A DNA stretch of 64,000 nucleotides. It comes from Pelagibacteraceae bacterium. Its GTDB lineage: Bacteria > Pseudomonadota > Alphaproteobacteria > Pelagibacterales > Pelagibacteraceae. The notes below the pieces were generated by a model. The model did not search any database. It was not told the DNA's origin and was given only the letters and a program-made list of their open reading frames with translations. A program made the position numbers and the translations under genes. The stretch is taken from NCBI GenBank assembly GCA_009693705.1, contig SHWS01000003.1, forward strand, positions 1 to 64,000, given 5' to 3'. This document shows positions 38,207-47,953 of this stretch, piece after piece. The first letter of the stretch is position 1, and each line of letters opens with the position of its first letter.

Positions 38207-39787
38207 TTAAAATACTAATAGTCCGAAAATTACAAGAATTAATAAACCAATAATAGATTGATTTCTAAAAGCAATTATTTCAGATTTTTTATTATTTAGA
38301 GCGTTATAAGAGTTAGAATTTTGAGAAATTTGTCCACTTGCTAAAAATGTTAATGCTTGATTTGCTTTATCCATAATTTCAGGAAATTCTGGCAGCCTTT
38401 TAATAACTTCAGTAGTTTTATAGATTGTTTCGTTTAATGTATTGATTGGATCTTTGCTTTCTCTTAACCAATTTTCAAGCACAGGTTTTGATGTGATCCA
38501 GATGTTTGTATTGGGATTTAATTTTCTTGCTACTCCTTCAACTACTACCATTGTTTTTTGCAACATTAAAAGCTGAGGCTGTGTTTGCATGTTAAATTTT
38601 TCAGTAACATCAAACAATTGTTTTAATAATTTTCCCCCAGATATATCTTTAACTGCTTGACCAAAAATTGGCTCTCCAATTGATCTCAAGGCTTGTGCAA
38701 GATCATCGATTGAGACCTCTTTCGGCACTAAACCCGCAAGTAGATGTACCTCAGCTACTTTTTTATAATCTCTTTGGATAAATCCAAATAATATCTCTGC
38801 TAAAAATTTTTTACTTATTTTATCGAGACGTCCCATTATACCAAAGTCTATTGGCACAATTTGACCATTGGTATCAATAAAAATATTACCTTGGTGCATA
38901 TCAGCATGAAAAAACCCATCTCTTACAGCATGTCTTAAAAAATGTTGAATTATATCTTCCGCAATGACATTGGTGTCTAAATTTCTTTTTTTTAATTCTT
39001 CAGTTTCTCTAATTGAAACACCATCAATCCAATCAAGTGTCATCACACTTTCGCTAGTAAAATTCCAATAAATTTTAGGCACTCTAAAACCTGCGTCATT
39101 CTTAGTATTTTCAGCGTATTCATTAGCAGCCGCAGCTTCAAATCTTAAATCCATTTCAAGATTAGTTATTTCTTTTAATAAAAAAACAACTTCAATTAAT
39201 TTTAATCTTTTTGTTTTTTTGACAAGTGACTCGACAAAATAAGCAAATAACATCAAAGCATCTATCTCTTCATTAAATATTTTTTTAATATTTGGTCTTA
39301 AAATTTTAATCGCAACATCTTTAATTGTGCCGTTATCCTTAATTTGAGCTTTATGAACCTGAGCTATTGACGCAGCAGCTATAGGTTCGCTTAAATTAAT
39401 TATAGAATTATAAGAATCTTGACCAAGATCTTTTTTAATAATTTCTTTTGCTTCATAAATTGAAAATGGAGGTAAACGATCTTGTAAATTTTCTAAGTTT
39501 TTCGATAACGATTCACCAATTATATCGGGTCGTGTAGCCAAAAACTGCCCAAGTTTTATAAATGTTGTTCCCATGGACTCCAGTGAGCTTGAAAGTTTTT
39601 CACCTTCAGTTTTGTTTAAATCTACTTCTTTTTTTTCAAAAAAAGAAATTGATAACAATTTAAATAAAATAGTTATTGAGATTGGTGGTTTTTGAAACTT
39701 TGATACAATATTTATAATATCTGATTTTCCAATTTTTCTTCCCAATTTAAATAATATATATAATTTTTTAAACACTAGAACTTCCAT
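38207..39787 (-). CDS. ubiB: UbiB-family atypical kinase/ATPase for ubiquinone synthesis
   Basis: 526 residues. The ABC1/ADCK core shows FIKLGQFLATRPDIIG (KxGQ), AAASIAQVHKAQI (the Ala-rich nucleotide loop), HADMHQGNIFID and VPIDFGIMGRL (the DFG-like metal site). A C-terminal hydrophobic helix (IIGLLILVIFGLLVF) anchors it to the membrane. UbiB supports coenzyme Q assembly, probably by ATP-driven handling of the hydrophobic intermediates. Its first 13 bp overlap ubiE; coq7 is at 50 kb. Confidence 0.95.
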   Translation of the reverse strand: MEVLVFKKLYILFKLGRKIGKSDIINIVSKFQKPPISITILFKLLSISFFEKKEVDLNKTEGEKLSSSLESMGTTFIKLGQFLATRPDIIGESLSKNLENLQDRLPPFSIYEAKEIIKKDLGQDSYNSIINLSEPIAAASIAQVHKAQIKDNGTIKDVAIKILRPNIKKIFNEEIDALMLFAYFVESLVKKTKRLKLIEVVFLLKEITNLEMDLRFEAAAANEYAENTKNDAGFRVPKIYWNFTSESVMTLDWIDGVSIRETEELKKRNLDTNVIAEDIIQHFLRHAVRDGFFHADMHQGNIFIDTNGQIVPIDFGIMGRLDKISKKFLAEILFGFIQRDYKKVAEVHLLAGLVPKEVSIDDLAQALRSIGEPIFGQAVKDISGGKLLKQLFDVTEKFNMQTQPQLLMLQKTMVVVEGVARKLNPNTNIWITSKPVLENWLRESKDPINTLNETIYKTTEVIKRLPEFPEIMDKANQALTFLASGQISQNSNSYNALNNKKSEIIAFRNQSIIGLLILVIFGLLVF

Positions 39788-40479
39788 CCACTATGGATAG
39801 AAACCAATCCACCAGTTAAGTTTCTAAATAAACACTTTTTAAAATTGTTTTTTTTCATTAATATGATTAATTCTTCTTGGTTAATAAAATCTTCAATACT
39901 ATGAATCAAGTACTTATAAGGTTCATTTTCACCAACTAAAAATTTTCCGATTATAGGAATAAGTTTAGAGTAATTCTTATAAATAAAATTTAAATTAGGA
40001 TTTTGTATTTTTGAAAATTCTAAACACAAATATCTTCCTCCAGGTTTTAAAACTCGATATGCTTCTGTCAGTGCTTTATTTAAATTTTTAGTATTCCTCA
40101 GTCCAAAGCTAATAGTGTAGTAATCAAACGAATTATCTGCAAAGGGTAGTTTTTCAGCAGAAGAAATTTTCCAGCGAACGTTTTTGTAATCAGATAATTT
40201 TTGTTTTGCTTTATTTATCATATTTCGGTTTGGGTCTACACACGTAACTAGAGAAGTTCCTTTAGTATTGTCTAAAAAAAGTTTTCCAATATCTCCCGTA
40301 CCACATGCAACATCAATTAATTTTTTATTTAGTGAGGGGTTCATCATATTTACGAGAGTCTTTTTCCAGATTTTATGAACTCCCAATGAAATAAAATCAT
40401 TCATCAGATCATATTTATTATAAACTTGGTTAAATACATCTTGTACTAAACCTTTTTTATTTTGAAGATATTGTTGCAT
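39775..40479 (-). CDS. ubiE: Ubiquinone/menaquinone biosynthesis C-methyltransferase
   Basis: 234 residues of a class I SAM methyltransferase. Motifs: QEVFNQVYNKYDLMND-like opening (QDVFNQVYNKYDLMND), VACGTGDIGKL (SAM loop), KLPFADNSFDYYTISFGLRN and VLKPGGRYLCLEFS. It methylates the quinone ring in ubiquinone synthesis. It is the first gene of ubiE-ubiB-coaBC-dut-moeB/thiF, divergent from mutM with only 31 bp between starts, so both promoters must overlap or lie in coding sequence. Confidence 0.96.
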   Translation of the reverse strand: MQQYLQNKKGLVQDVFNQVYNKYDLMNDFISLGVHKIWKKTLVNMMNPSLNKKLIDVACGTGDIGKLFLDNTKGTSLVTCVDPNRNMINKAKQKLSDYKNVRWKISSAEKLPFADNSFDYYTISFGLRNTKNLNKALTEAYRVLKPGGRYLCLEFSKIQNPNLNFIYKNYSKLIPIIGKFLVGENEPYKYLIHSIEDFINQEELIILMKKNNFKKCLFRNLTGGLVSIHSGWKF

Positions 40480-40510
40480 AAATTTTTTTTTATTATCAAT
40501 ATAGTGCTAA

Positions 40511-41374
40511 ATGCCAGAATTACCAGAAGTAGAAATTATAAGACAATCTCTTAATAAAAAAATAAAACAAAAAAAGGTTTTAAAAGTAATTATTAGAAAT
40601 AGAAATTTAAGATTTAAAATACCATTAAATTTTGAGAGCCATCTTAAAGAAAAAAAAATAACCAAGGTAGAGAGATTTTCAAAATACTTAATTTTAAATA
40701 TTTCAGATAACAGCTTTTGTATGATTCATTTAGGAATGTCAGGAACTATTCATATATTGGATAATAAAAAATTACTGAAACTTACAAATACTAGTTTTTA
40801 TAACTCCCCATTTTTACCTAAAAAGCATAATCATGTAGAAATAATATTTAATAATTTTAAGATAATTTATAACGATCCAAGACGATTTGGGTTTATTCAA
40901 ATTATTAAAAATAAAGAAGAATTAAAAGAAAGATTTAGACATTTAGGCCCAGAACCCTTTGATGTTAAATTCGACATAGATTATGTTTATAATTATTTTA
41001 AAAAAAGAAAAAAAAATATTAAAAATTTTTTAATTGACCAAAATTTTGTTTCAGGAATAGGAAACATTTATGCAAGTGAAATTTTATTTTTAAGCAAAAT
41101 AAATCCTTCAACAAATGCAAATTTATTAAATAAATTAGAATGTCAGAAAATTATTTTTTATGCTAAAAAAGTTTTATTAAAAGCTATTGAAAAAGGTGGA
41201 TCAAGCATACAAAATTTTACAAATACATCTGGTGTAGAGGGAAACTTTCAAAAAAATTTTAATGTCTATCAAAGAGAAGGATTAGCTTGTAAAACTATTG
41301 GATGTACTGATTTAATTACAAAAAATATTATTTCAAAAAGATCAACTTTTTTTTGTAATACTTGTCAAAAATAA
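40511..41374 (+). CDS. mutM: Formamidopyrimidine-DNA glycosylase
   Basis: 287 residues starting PELPEVEIIRQSL, where the Pro2 and Glu3 are catalytic after Met removal. Also visible are the Lys in ERFSKYLILNI, HLGMSGTIHI, YNDPRRFGFIQI and the C-terminal zinc finger CKTIGCTDLI...CNTCQK. It removes 8-oxoguanine and FaPy lesions from DNA. The divergent pairing with ubiE is common in alphaproteobacteria. Downstream are rpsT and dnaA. Confidence 0.97.
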   Translation: MPELPEVEIIRQSLNKKIKQKKVLKVIIRNRNLRFKIPLNFESHLKEKKITKVERFSKYLILNISDNSFCMIHLGMSGTIHILDNKKLLKLTNTSFYNSPFLPKKHNHVEIIFNNFKIIYNDPRRFGFIQIIKNKEELKERFRHLGPEPFDVKFDIDYVYNYFKKRKKNIKNFLIDQNFVSGIGNIYASEILFLSKINPSTNANLLNKLECQKIIFYAKKVLLKAIEKGGSSIQNFTNTSGVEGNFQKNFNVYQREGLACKTIGCTDLITKNIISKRSTFFCNTCQK

Positions 41375-41424
41375 TCAATTATTTGATTGACCGATATAAA
41401 TTCTCAAGTTATACCCCTGCCATT

Positions 41425-41685
41425 ATGGCGAATACTAAATCAGCAATTAAAAGAATTAGAAAAATAGCTAAACAGACAATTGTTAATAAAGCTAGAAAAA
41501 GCAGATATAAAAATGCTTTAAAAAAAATGAATGTTTTAATTGAATCCAAAAAAAAAGATGAAGCTTTAAAATTCTTACCAACCTTTAATTCAGAGCTCAT
41601 GAAGATAGCAAAAACAGGTATTATTAAAAAAAAAAACGCTTCTAGAAATATTTCCAGAATTACAAAAAGAATTTCTACAATATAA
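41425..41685 (+). CDS. rpsT: 30S ribosomal protein S20
   Basis: 86 residues beginning MANTKSAIKRIRKIAKQ and ending SRNISRITKRISTI, highly basic and helical as usual. S20 binds 16S rRNA early in 30S assembly. An upstream in-frame ATG at 41362 overlaps mutM, but the family start is at 41425. The mutM-rpsT-dnaA order is a well-kept alphaproteobacterial string. Confidence 0.96.
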   Translation: MANTKSAIKRIRKIAKQTIVNKARKSRYKNALKKMNVLIESKKKDEALKFLPTFNSELMKIAKTGIIKKKNASRNISRITKRISTI

Positions 41686-41962
41686 TTTTTTAAGCTGAGC
41701 CACTTATTAAAATACAACTAATAAAGGTACGAAGATTCAACTTTAAAATGCACTTTATCTATAACTTATTTTTAATTAACCACAATATATGGACTTGGTA
41801 AATAAAAAAAAAATTAAATTCAATTGTTAATTTTATTTTTAAATTTTTACCTAACATCCGAGTAAAGAAATTACAATCTATGATTTTATTTATTTAATTT
41901 TATTTATATAATTTCTTGCAAAATTTATTAATTAAGTCTAACTAACATTTCTCAAAAAAGTT
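41686..41962. promoter_or_regulatory. rpsT-dnaA intergenic region with a candidate DnaA box
   Basis: This 277-bp gap contains TTAACCACA at 41776-41784 (one mismatch to TTATCCACA) and TTATCTATA at 41755-41763 (two mismatches), followed by very AT-rich sequence up to the dnaA ATG. One good box fits autoregulation of dnaA. Too few boxes are visible to name it the replication origin. I see no tRNA, small gene or clear hairpin here. Confidence 0.35.
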
Positions 41963-43381
41963 ATGAATAGCTCAATAAATAATAATTTAAATTCACTCAA
42001 AGTACCGAATTTTGATTGGAATATTATTCAATCAGATTTAAGAAATAAACTAGGAACAGATATTTATGAAAGTTGGCTTAAAAAGATTAGTTTTTTAGAT
42101 GAATTTAATAATTATGTTCTTTTATCAGTTCCAACAAGATTCATTCGTGACTGGATTACCTCAAGATATTTAGATCAAATTTTACAAATAATAAAAAAAT
42201 ATAAAAAAGATATTATAAGAGTCGAGTTTAAAATATCCGAACAAAATTCCACTGCCAATAATTTTGAAAAAATTAATTTAAAACCTTTAGATAACAGTGA
42301 AAATATTGCTTTCATTAAAGATTCCTATTTACAATACAATAGAATTGACCCCAATAAGAGATTTGATAATTTTATTACTGGATCTAGTAATAAACTAGCG
42401 TATGAGGCATCATTGAAAGTTTTAGAAGGCAATTCTCATTATAATCCTCTTTACATCTATGGAGGTGTTGGGATGGGCAAGACTCATCTTTTAAATGCTA
42501 TTGGCCTTGAATTAAAAAAGAATAGCAAAGTAATGTTTATTTCAGCAGAACGTTTTATGTATCAATTTGTTAAGTCAATAAAATCAAATGATATGGTTAA
42601 GTTCAAGGAGTATTTTAGAAATACTGATGTTTTGTTAATAGATGATATTCAGTTTATTAGTGGTAAAGAAGCAATGCAGGAGGAGTTTTTTCACACATTT
42701 AATGCTTTGTTAGACAAAGGTTCACAAATAATTGTGTCAGCTGATCGGGCGCCTAATAAATTATCAAGAATTCAAGATCGAATTAAATCAAGATTTTCAG
42801 GGGGCTTAGTGGTTGATATTCAAATGCCCGATTATGATCTAAGAAAAAAAATAGTCGAAAGTAAAACCAATGAGTTAAACAGTTTATATTCTGATCAATT
42901 AAAAATTTCTAAAGAAATTCAGGATTTTATTAGTAATGAGATAAAGACAAGTATAAGGGAATTAGTTGGAGCAATAAACCGAATAGTCTCATTTTCAAGG
43001 ATTTACAACAAGGTACCAAATTTATCTGAAATTAAAATTATACTTAAAGATTTATTAAATTTAGGAGAAAACAAAGTGACAATTGATTTGATCCAAACTG
43101 TAGTTTGTAAATATTTTAAAATTAGTAAGAATGAAATGTTATCTTCAAGAAGATCGAGATATCTTGTCAGACCAAGACAAATAGCAATATATTTAACAAA
43201 AATTTTGACTTCTAAATCTTTGCCAGAAATAGGTCGAGAATTTTCTAATAGAGATCATACTACCATAATACATTCAGTAAAAACAGTTGAAAAGTTAAAA
43301 GAAAAAAATCCAGATATGGTTGATAGTATTAATAATTTAAAAAATCAAATACTCTATAACAACAAAGAAAATGAAATTTAA
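41963..43381 (+). CDS. dnaA: Chromosomal replication initiator DnaA
   Basis: 472 residues with domain I (1-85, LRNKLGTDIYESWLKK), a short linker, the AAA+ domain with YIYGGVGMGKTHLLNAIG (Walker A) and DVLLIDDIQFISG (Walker B), and the C-terminal DNA-binding domain with the signature SNRDHTTIIHSVKTVEKL. DnaA-ATP opens the origin and controls its own gene. Its last 11 bp overlap dnaN. Confidence 0.98.
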   Translation: MNSSINNNLNSLKVPNFDWNIIQSDLRNKLGTDIYESWLKKISFLDEFNNYVLLSVPTRFIRDWITSRYLDQILQIIKKYKKDIIRVEFKISEQNSTANNFEKINLKPLDNSENIAFIKDSYLQYNRIDPNKRFDNFITGSSNKLAYEASLKVLEGNSHYNPLYIYGGVGMGKTHLLNAIGLELKKNSKVMFISAERFMYQFVKSIKSNDMVKFKEYFRNTDVLLIDDIQFISGKEAMQEEFFHTFNALLDKGSQIIVSADRAPNKLSRIQDRIKSRFSGGLVVDIQMPDYDLRKKIVESKTNELNSLYSDQLKISKEIQDFISNEIKTSIRELVGAINRIVSFSRIYNKVPNLSEIKIILKDLLNLGENKVTIDLIQTVVCKYFKISKNEMLSSRRSRYLVRPRQIAIYLTKILTSKSLPEIGREFSNRDHTTIIHSVKTVEKLKEKNPDMVDSINNLKNQILYNNKENEI

Positions 43382-44483
43382 CGTTAATCAGCAAGATCTT
43401 CAACAAGCATTAAATTATTGTCAAGGAGTTATAGAAAAAAGAAGCACTCTACCTATTTTGTCTAATGTATTATTAGATGCAAATAATTCTAAGTTAACAA
43501 TAACAGCGACAGATTTAGATTTAATTTTTATTCATCAATTACATAATGTAGAAATTTTTGAAGAAGGAAAAACTACAACCACTTCTTCTATTATGTATGA
43601 TATTATAAGAAAATTTACATTAGGTAAAAAAATTAATTTATCGCTTACAGATGTTAACAAGCTACAGGTCGAGTCAGAAAAATCTATTTTTAATTTAAAT
43701 TGTATAAGTTCATCAGAATTTCCTTTAACAGATGAAAATTTTAATGATAATGAATTTTCAATAAAATCCAAACAATTTTTAAAACTTCTTAATAAATGTA
43801 AATTTTCTATTGCAAATGACGAAACAAGGCATTATTTGAGTGGAATTTATTTTCATCAAACTGAAGTAGAGGATAAAAATTATTTAACCGCAGTTGCAAC
43901 AGATAGCCACAGAATGTCCATCTCGAAAATTAGATTGGATAAAAAAATTGATTTTGAGCCAGTAATTTTACCAAAGAAAACTATTTTTCAACTTTGTTCT
44001 CTTTTAGATACCTATGATGGGGATGTTAAAATTTTCAATAAGAAATCTAAAATTAAATTTGAATTAAATAACAGTATTCTTATTTCTAAACTTATTGACG
44101 GAAAATTTCCAAATTATATACAAGTAATACCCAAAAATAATCAAAAAAAACTGGAAGTAAATTTAAAATTATTTTTAAATTCTGTAGATAGAGTTGCATC
44201 TGTATCGCTTGATAAAAAAGATGGTGTTAAATTTAATTTATCAAAAGACATTTTAAACCTTTCAGTAAATAATGCTAATAGTGGTGATGGTAAAGAAACC
44301 TTAAATGTAAATTTTGATAATGATTTAGAGATTAGTTTTAATTCTAGATATCTTATTGATATTGCCTCTCAATTAAATGGAGATCGAATAGAGATTTTTT
44401 TTAACGACTCAGGTTCGCCAGCACTCGTAAGAGATCCAGCTGATTTTGATAGTATTTTTGTTATTATGCCGATGAAGGGTTAA
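43371..44483 (+). CDS. dnaN: DNA polymerase III sliding clamp (beta subunit)
   Basis: 370 residues, the usual clamp length, with three repeated clamp folds. Recognisable segments are the N-terminal LQQALNYCQGVIEKRSTLPILSN, FHQTEVEDKNYLTAVATDSHRM and the C-terminal SGSPALVRDP...VIMPMKG-type ending (SGSPALVRDP, FVIMPMKG). The ring ties the replicative polymerase to DNA. recF and gyrB, often next, are not here; the convergent plsC overlaps the stop by 4 bp. Confidence 0.97.
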   Translation: MKFNVNQQDLQQALNYCQGVIEKRSTLPILSNVLLDANNSKLTITATDLDLIFIHQLHNVEIFEEGKTTTTSSIMYDIIRKFTLGKKINLSLTDVNKLQVESEKSIFNLNCISSSEFPLTDENFNDNEFSIKSKQFLKLLNKCKFSIANDETRHYLSGIYFHQTEVEDKNYLTAVATDSHRMSISKIRLDKKIDFEPVILPKKTIFQLCSLLDTYDGDVKIFNKKSKIKFELNNSILISKLIDGKFPNYIQVIPKNNQKKLEVNLKLFLNSVDRVASVSLDKKDGVKFNLSKDILNLSVNNANSGDGKETLNVNFDNDLEISFNSRYLIDIASQLNGDRIEIFFNDSGSPALVRDPADFDSIFVIMPMKG

Positions 44484-45181
44484 TTAATTAAATTTAATTC
44501 GTAATAAATATTTTTTTCAATAGTTTTAGTAAAATCATCTTTAGTTAACCCAGAAACTATAGGTTTTAATATAGATATTGTTATTGATTTATTTGCTTGC
44601 ATAGATCCATTTTTAGGCCAAACATAACCAGAGTTAATCGCAACTGGCTGGCAAGAAATATTTAATTCCAGATAAATTCGTCCAACACCTTTTTTAAAGT
44701 TTGGTCTTGATTCTGGTAGTGTTCTTGTACCTTGAGGAAAAATTATTAAGGGTCTATTTGAGTTTTTTACTGCTTTTGAAATATCTTCAAAAAAACCTAA
44801 ATTATCTTTTGTCACTTTATTTCGTTTAATAGAAATAGATCCTATTTTTTTTAAGTACCAGCCAAAAATGGGAATGAATAATAGTTCATTTTTTAAAATA
44901 AAAACTGGAGAATTAAAAATTGTCTGCAAATAAAATGTTTCAAACATTGATTGATGAGAAGCGGCTATAAAAAATTTTTCATTTTTAATAATATTTTCTT
45001 TTCCTTTAAGGATAATTTTAGTTGAAAGAAATATTTTTAAACATATTCCTGTCCAGTGGCCCATTAATTTTCCCCCTAGTAAAACAATTTTTTGGGGCAT
45101 AAAAAAAGAGGGAAGAAAAAATATTGAAATAATAATTATTCCAGTAAAAAAAAATATTGAAAATATTGTACTTCTTGTCAT
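44480..45181 (-). CDS. plsC: 1-acyl-sn-glycerol-3-phosphate acyltransferase (PlsC family)
   Basis: 233 residues from the ATG at 45181 (a TTG lies three codons earlier). The N-terminal hydrophobic segment (about 5-27) anchors it to the inner membrane. The acyltransferase block I is AASHQSMFETFYL, i.e. H-x4-E instead of H-x4-D, and block III is IIFPQGTR instead of FPEGTR. I recall both changes as usual for alphaproteobacterial PlsC homologues (HQSxWET). It acylates lysophosphatidate to phosphatidate. It is 3 bp or more after lysA on the same strand. Confidence 0.87.
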   Translation of the reverse strand: MTRSTIFSIFFFTGIIIISIFFLPSFFMPQKIVLLGGKLMGHWTGICLKIFLSTKIILKGKENIIKNEKFFIAASHQSMFETFYLQTIFNSPVFILKNELLFIPIFGWYLKKIGSISIKRNKVTKDNLGFFEDISKAVKNSNRPLIIFPQGTRTLPESRPNFKKGVGRIYLELNISCQPVAINSGYVWPKNGSMQANKSITISILKPIVSGLTKDDFTKTIEKNIYYELNLIN

Positions 45182-45193
45182 TTTAATCAAAAG

Positions 45194-46408
45194 TTACATT
45201 AAATCTGAAAGCTTTTGTCTTTTACTGAGAATTTTAATTTTAGAGTTTTTGATTAATATTTCAAAAGGCTTTGGCCTCATGTTGTAGTTTGAACTTAATG
45301 ACATTCCATAAGCTCCGACATCACATATAATTATTAAATCTTTTTCATCTAATTTTTGAAAGTTTTTTACTGTTAAAAATTTGTCAGTACTTTCGCAAAT
45401 CGGCCCTACAAATTCATAATCTTTATTTGATAATTTCGAATTTATTTTAACCGGAATTATTCTATGTATAGAATTATATAATGCAGGTCTAATCAAATCA
45501 TTCATCCCAGCATCGAGGATTACAAAATTTTTTTTATAACCTTCTTTAATGTAGATTATTTGTGTAATCAGAACTGCAATATTTCCAACAATATATCTTC
45601 CAGGTTCAAATATAATTTTTGATTTATAATTTTTTAAAAATTTTTCAATATTTGTTGAGTATTTTTTTAAATTAGGAGTTTTATTATTATTTTTATAATC
45701 AATTCCTATTCCACCTCCTAAATCAATATATTCAAACAAATGTTTTGTTTTTTTGATGACTTTGTCTAAAATATCTAGCATTTGACCATAAGGCTTGTCA
45801 TCGAGAATTTGACTGCCAATATGTACGCTTAAACATTTTAAATTAAGATTTTTTGATCTTTTTGCATATTTCACCAGTTCTAAAAATTTTTTTTCGTCAA
45901 CACCAAATTTATTTTCTTTTTTTCCAGTTGAAATTTGACTTAAAGTTTTTGCATCAATATTTGGATTTAATCTAATACCAATACTAACTTTTTTTTTTTT
46001 AATTTTCGCAATTCTTTCAATCTCTAAAATTTCACTTTTAGACTCTGTATTAATTAATAATATTTTTTTATTTATTGCAAAATCAAGTTCTTTTGTAGTT
46101 TTGCCAACTCCAGAAAAAACAATTTTATCAGGTTTTATTCCAGCCAAAAGAGCTTTCATTAGCTCTCCTGCCGATACAACATCTGCACCTAATCCAAACT
46201 TACTTATTTCATGTAGCAATTTTGTATTAGAATTTGATTTTACAGAAAAACAAATCAATGGATTGATTGATTTAAAATTATTTTTGAAGTTTTGAATATT
46301 TTGTTTTAGTTTATCGAAGGAATAGCAATAAATTGGAGTAGTAAATTTTTTTGCTAAGTTTTTAACTCTAAAATTTTCGATAAATAATTCTTTACTAATA
46401 TATTTCAT
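45194..46408 (-). CDS. lysA: Diaminopimelate decarboxylase
   Basis: 404 residues of the alanine-racemase-type TIM barrel plus C-terminal beta domain. The PLP Lys is in CFSVKSNSNTKLL; other motifs are VHIGSQI, DLGGGIGIDY (PLP phosphate), FEPGRYIVGN and GPICESTDKF. It makes lysine from meso-diaminopimelate, the last step after DapB. It follows lptM by 1 bp in the argH-lptM-lysA operon. Confidence 0.97.
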   Translation of the reverse strand: MKYISKELFIENFRVKNLAKKFTTPIYCYSFDKLKQNIQNFKNNFKSINPLICFSVKSNSNTKLLHEISKFGLGADVVSAGELMKALLAGIKPDKIVFSGVGKTTKELDFAINKKILLINTESKSEILEIERIAKIKKKKVSIGIRLNPNIDAKTLSQISTGKKENKFGVDEKKFLELVKYAKRSKNLNLKCLSVHIGSQILDDKPYGQMLDILDKVIKKTKHLFEYIDLGGGIGIDYKNNNKTPNLKKYSTNIEKFLKNYKSKIIFEPGRYIVGNIAVLITQIIYIKEGYKKNFVILDAGMNDLIRPALYNSIHRIIPVKINSKLSNKDYEFVGPICESTDKFLTVKNFQKLDEKDLIIICDVGAYGMSLSSNYNMRPKPFEILIKNSKIKILSKRQKLSDLM

Positions 46409-46409
46409 A

Positions 46410-46541
46410 TTATACCAAATTTATTTTGGTATTTAATTTCTCAACTTTTTTTTCAGCATCATTGTAAATCGGGTCTCCTTTTTTACCACAAGAAATTAGA
46501 ATTATTGAAAGTAGAATAATTAGAAAAATTTTTTTAATCAT
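46410..46541 (-). CDS. lptM: LptM-like small lipoprotein (43 aa)
   Basis: 43 residues. The first 18 form a lipoprotein signal (IKKIFLIILLSIILISC) with the lipobox ending in Cys18, followed directly by GKKGDPIYND, which matches the LptM/YifL pattern CGxKGPLYxP. LptM assists folding of the LPS translocon LptD/LptE in the outer membrane. The ATG overlaps the argH stop in an ATGA, so translation is coupled, and lysA follows. A short lptM between argH and lysA is a recurrent alphaproteobacterial layout, which supports the call despite its size. Confidence 0.85.
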   Translation of the reverse strand: MIKKIFLIILLSIILISCGKKGDPIYNDAEKKVEKLNTKINLV

Positions 46542-47929
46542 AACTTATTTTTATATTTTATTATCATTTTTTTGATATTATCAAAAGCTGTTCCTCCATA
46601 TGATTTTTTAGAATTTATAGAATTTTTCAAATTAAATATCTTTAAAACATCGTTTGATAATATGGGTTCAATTTTTTGAAGGTCTTCGATTGAGAGCTCA
46701 TCTAATCTTTTTTTTCTTTTTTCTGCAAAATTAACAATTTCAGCAGTTTTTTGATAAGCTCTTCTAAAAGACATAGAATGATTTTTAACTAAATAATCCG
46801 CCAAATCTGTGGCCGTTATATAGCCATGGTTTGCAAGCTCTAACATTTTTTTTTTATTAGGGCTAAAATTATTAAGAACTTCATGAAAAATTTTTAAGCA
46901 ATTTATTAAAGTGTCAAAAGACTTAAATATTATTTCTTTGTCGTCTTGTAAATCTTTAAAATAGGATAGTGGGAGTCCTTTAAGAATAGTTAACATAGAA
47001 AATAAATTACCATACATTAAACCAGACTTACCTCTTAGATATTCTAATAAATCAGGATTCTTTTTTTGTGGCATTATAGATGAACCAGTTACGATTTTAT
47101 CTGACAAGTTTATTATATTAAAACCATCTGAACTCCATATTATAAGTTCTTCAGATATTCTAGATATGTGCATCGAGCAAACTGCAGAACTGTATAAAAA
47201 ATCTAAAACAAAATCTCTATCAGATACTGTATCAATTGAATTGTTAGTAGGAGTTTTAAAACCTAATTTCTTGCTTGTATAGTTTCTGTCGATATTAAAT
47301 GAAGTTCCACTTAAAGCAGCTACGCCGAGCGGATTTTCATTTAAATTGTCTAAATTATTTGAAAATCTTTTTTTATCTCTATTAAACATTTCAACATAAG
47401 CCATTAAATAATGAGCAAATGAAATTGCCTGAGCATTTTTCAAATGTGTAAATCCAGGCATGATTGTTTCAATATTTTTTTCTGAAACTTTAAGTGTAGT
47501 TTTAATTATTTTGTCTAATTCTTTATTGATCTCATTTGTCGCCGATTTCATCCATATTTTAAAATCAGTAATTACTTGATCATTTCTTGATCTGGCAGTA
47601 TGAACATATCCTGCATCTTCACCTATAATTTGATAAAGTCTATTCTCGACATTCATATGAATATCCTCATATTTTTTGTCAAATTCAAATTTTTTTTTTA
47701 AAATTTCTTTTTTAATTTTATTAAGTCCATAAATAATTTTGTTCTTTATTTTAAATGAGATAATTTTTTGTTTAAAAAGCATTTCAACATGAGCAATAGA
47801 TCCCTGAATATCTTCCTTGTAAAGTCTCTTATCTACGTCAATAGAATTACCAATTTTTTTAAATAGTTGGGAAGTTTTTTTTTTAATCCGCGTATTCCAT
47901 ATTGTCTGGTTGTTTTCTTTTTTTATCAT
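46538..47929 (-). CDS. argH: Argininosuccinate lyase
   Basis: 463 residues of the fumarase/aspartase superfamily. The signature GSSIMPQKKNPDLLEYLRG holds the catalytic Ser; VHTARSRNDQVITDFKIW and AHYLMAYVEMFNRDKKRF are further typical regions. It splits argininosuccinate into arginine and fumarate. It is divergent from the TlpA-like gene with 24 bp between starts and heads argH-lptM-lysA-plsC. Confidence 0.97.
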   Translation of the reverse strand: MIKKENNQTIWNTRIKKKTSQLFKKIGNSIDVDKRLYKEDIQGSIAHVEMLFKQKIISFKIKNKIIYGLNKIKKEILKKKFEFDKKYEDIHMNVENRLYQIIGEDAGYVHTARSRNDQVITDFKIWMKSATNEINKELDKIIKTTLKVSEKNIETIMPGFTHLKNAQAISFAHYLMAYVEMFNRDKKRFSNNLDNLNENPLGVAALSGTSFNIDRNYTSKKLGFKTPTNNSIDTVSDRDFVLDFLYSSAVCSMHISRISEELIIWSSDGFNIINLSDKIVTGSSIMPQKKNPDLLEYLRGKSGLMYGNLFSMLTILKGLPLSYFKDLQDDKEIIFKSFDTLINCLKIFHEVLNNFSPNKKKMLELANHGYITATDLADYLVKNHSMSFRRAYQKTAEIVNFAEKRKKRLDELSIEDLQKIEPILSNDVLKIFNLKNSINSKKSYGGTAFDNIKKMIIKYKNKL

Positions 47930-47953
47930 GCTATTTACTTATATCTATTTAAT

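Noticed and set aside
41686-41962. Replication origin between rpsT and dnaA
   Set aside because: Only one good DnaA box and one poor one are visible; not enough for an origin call. GC-skew of the whole chromosome would decide.
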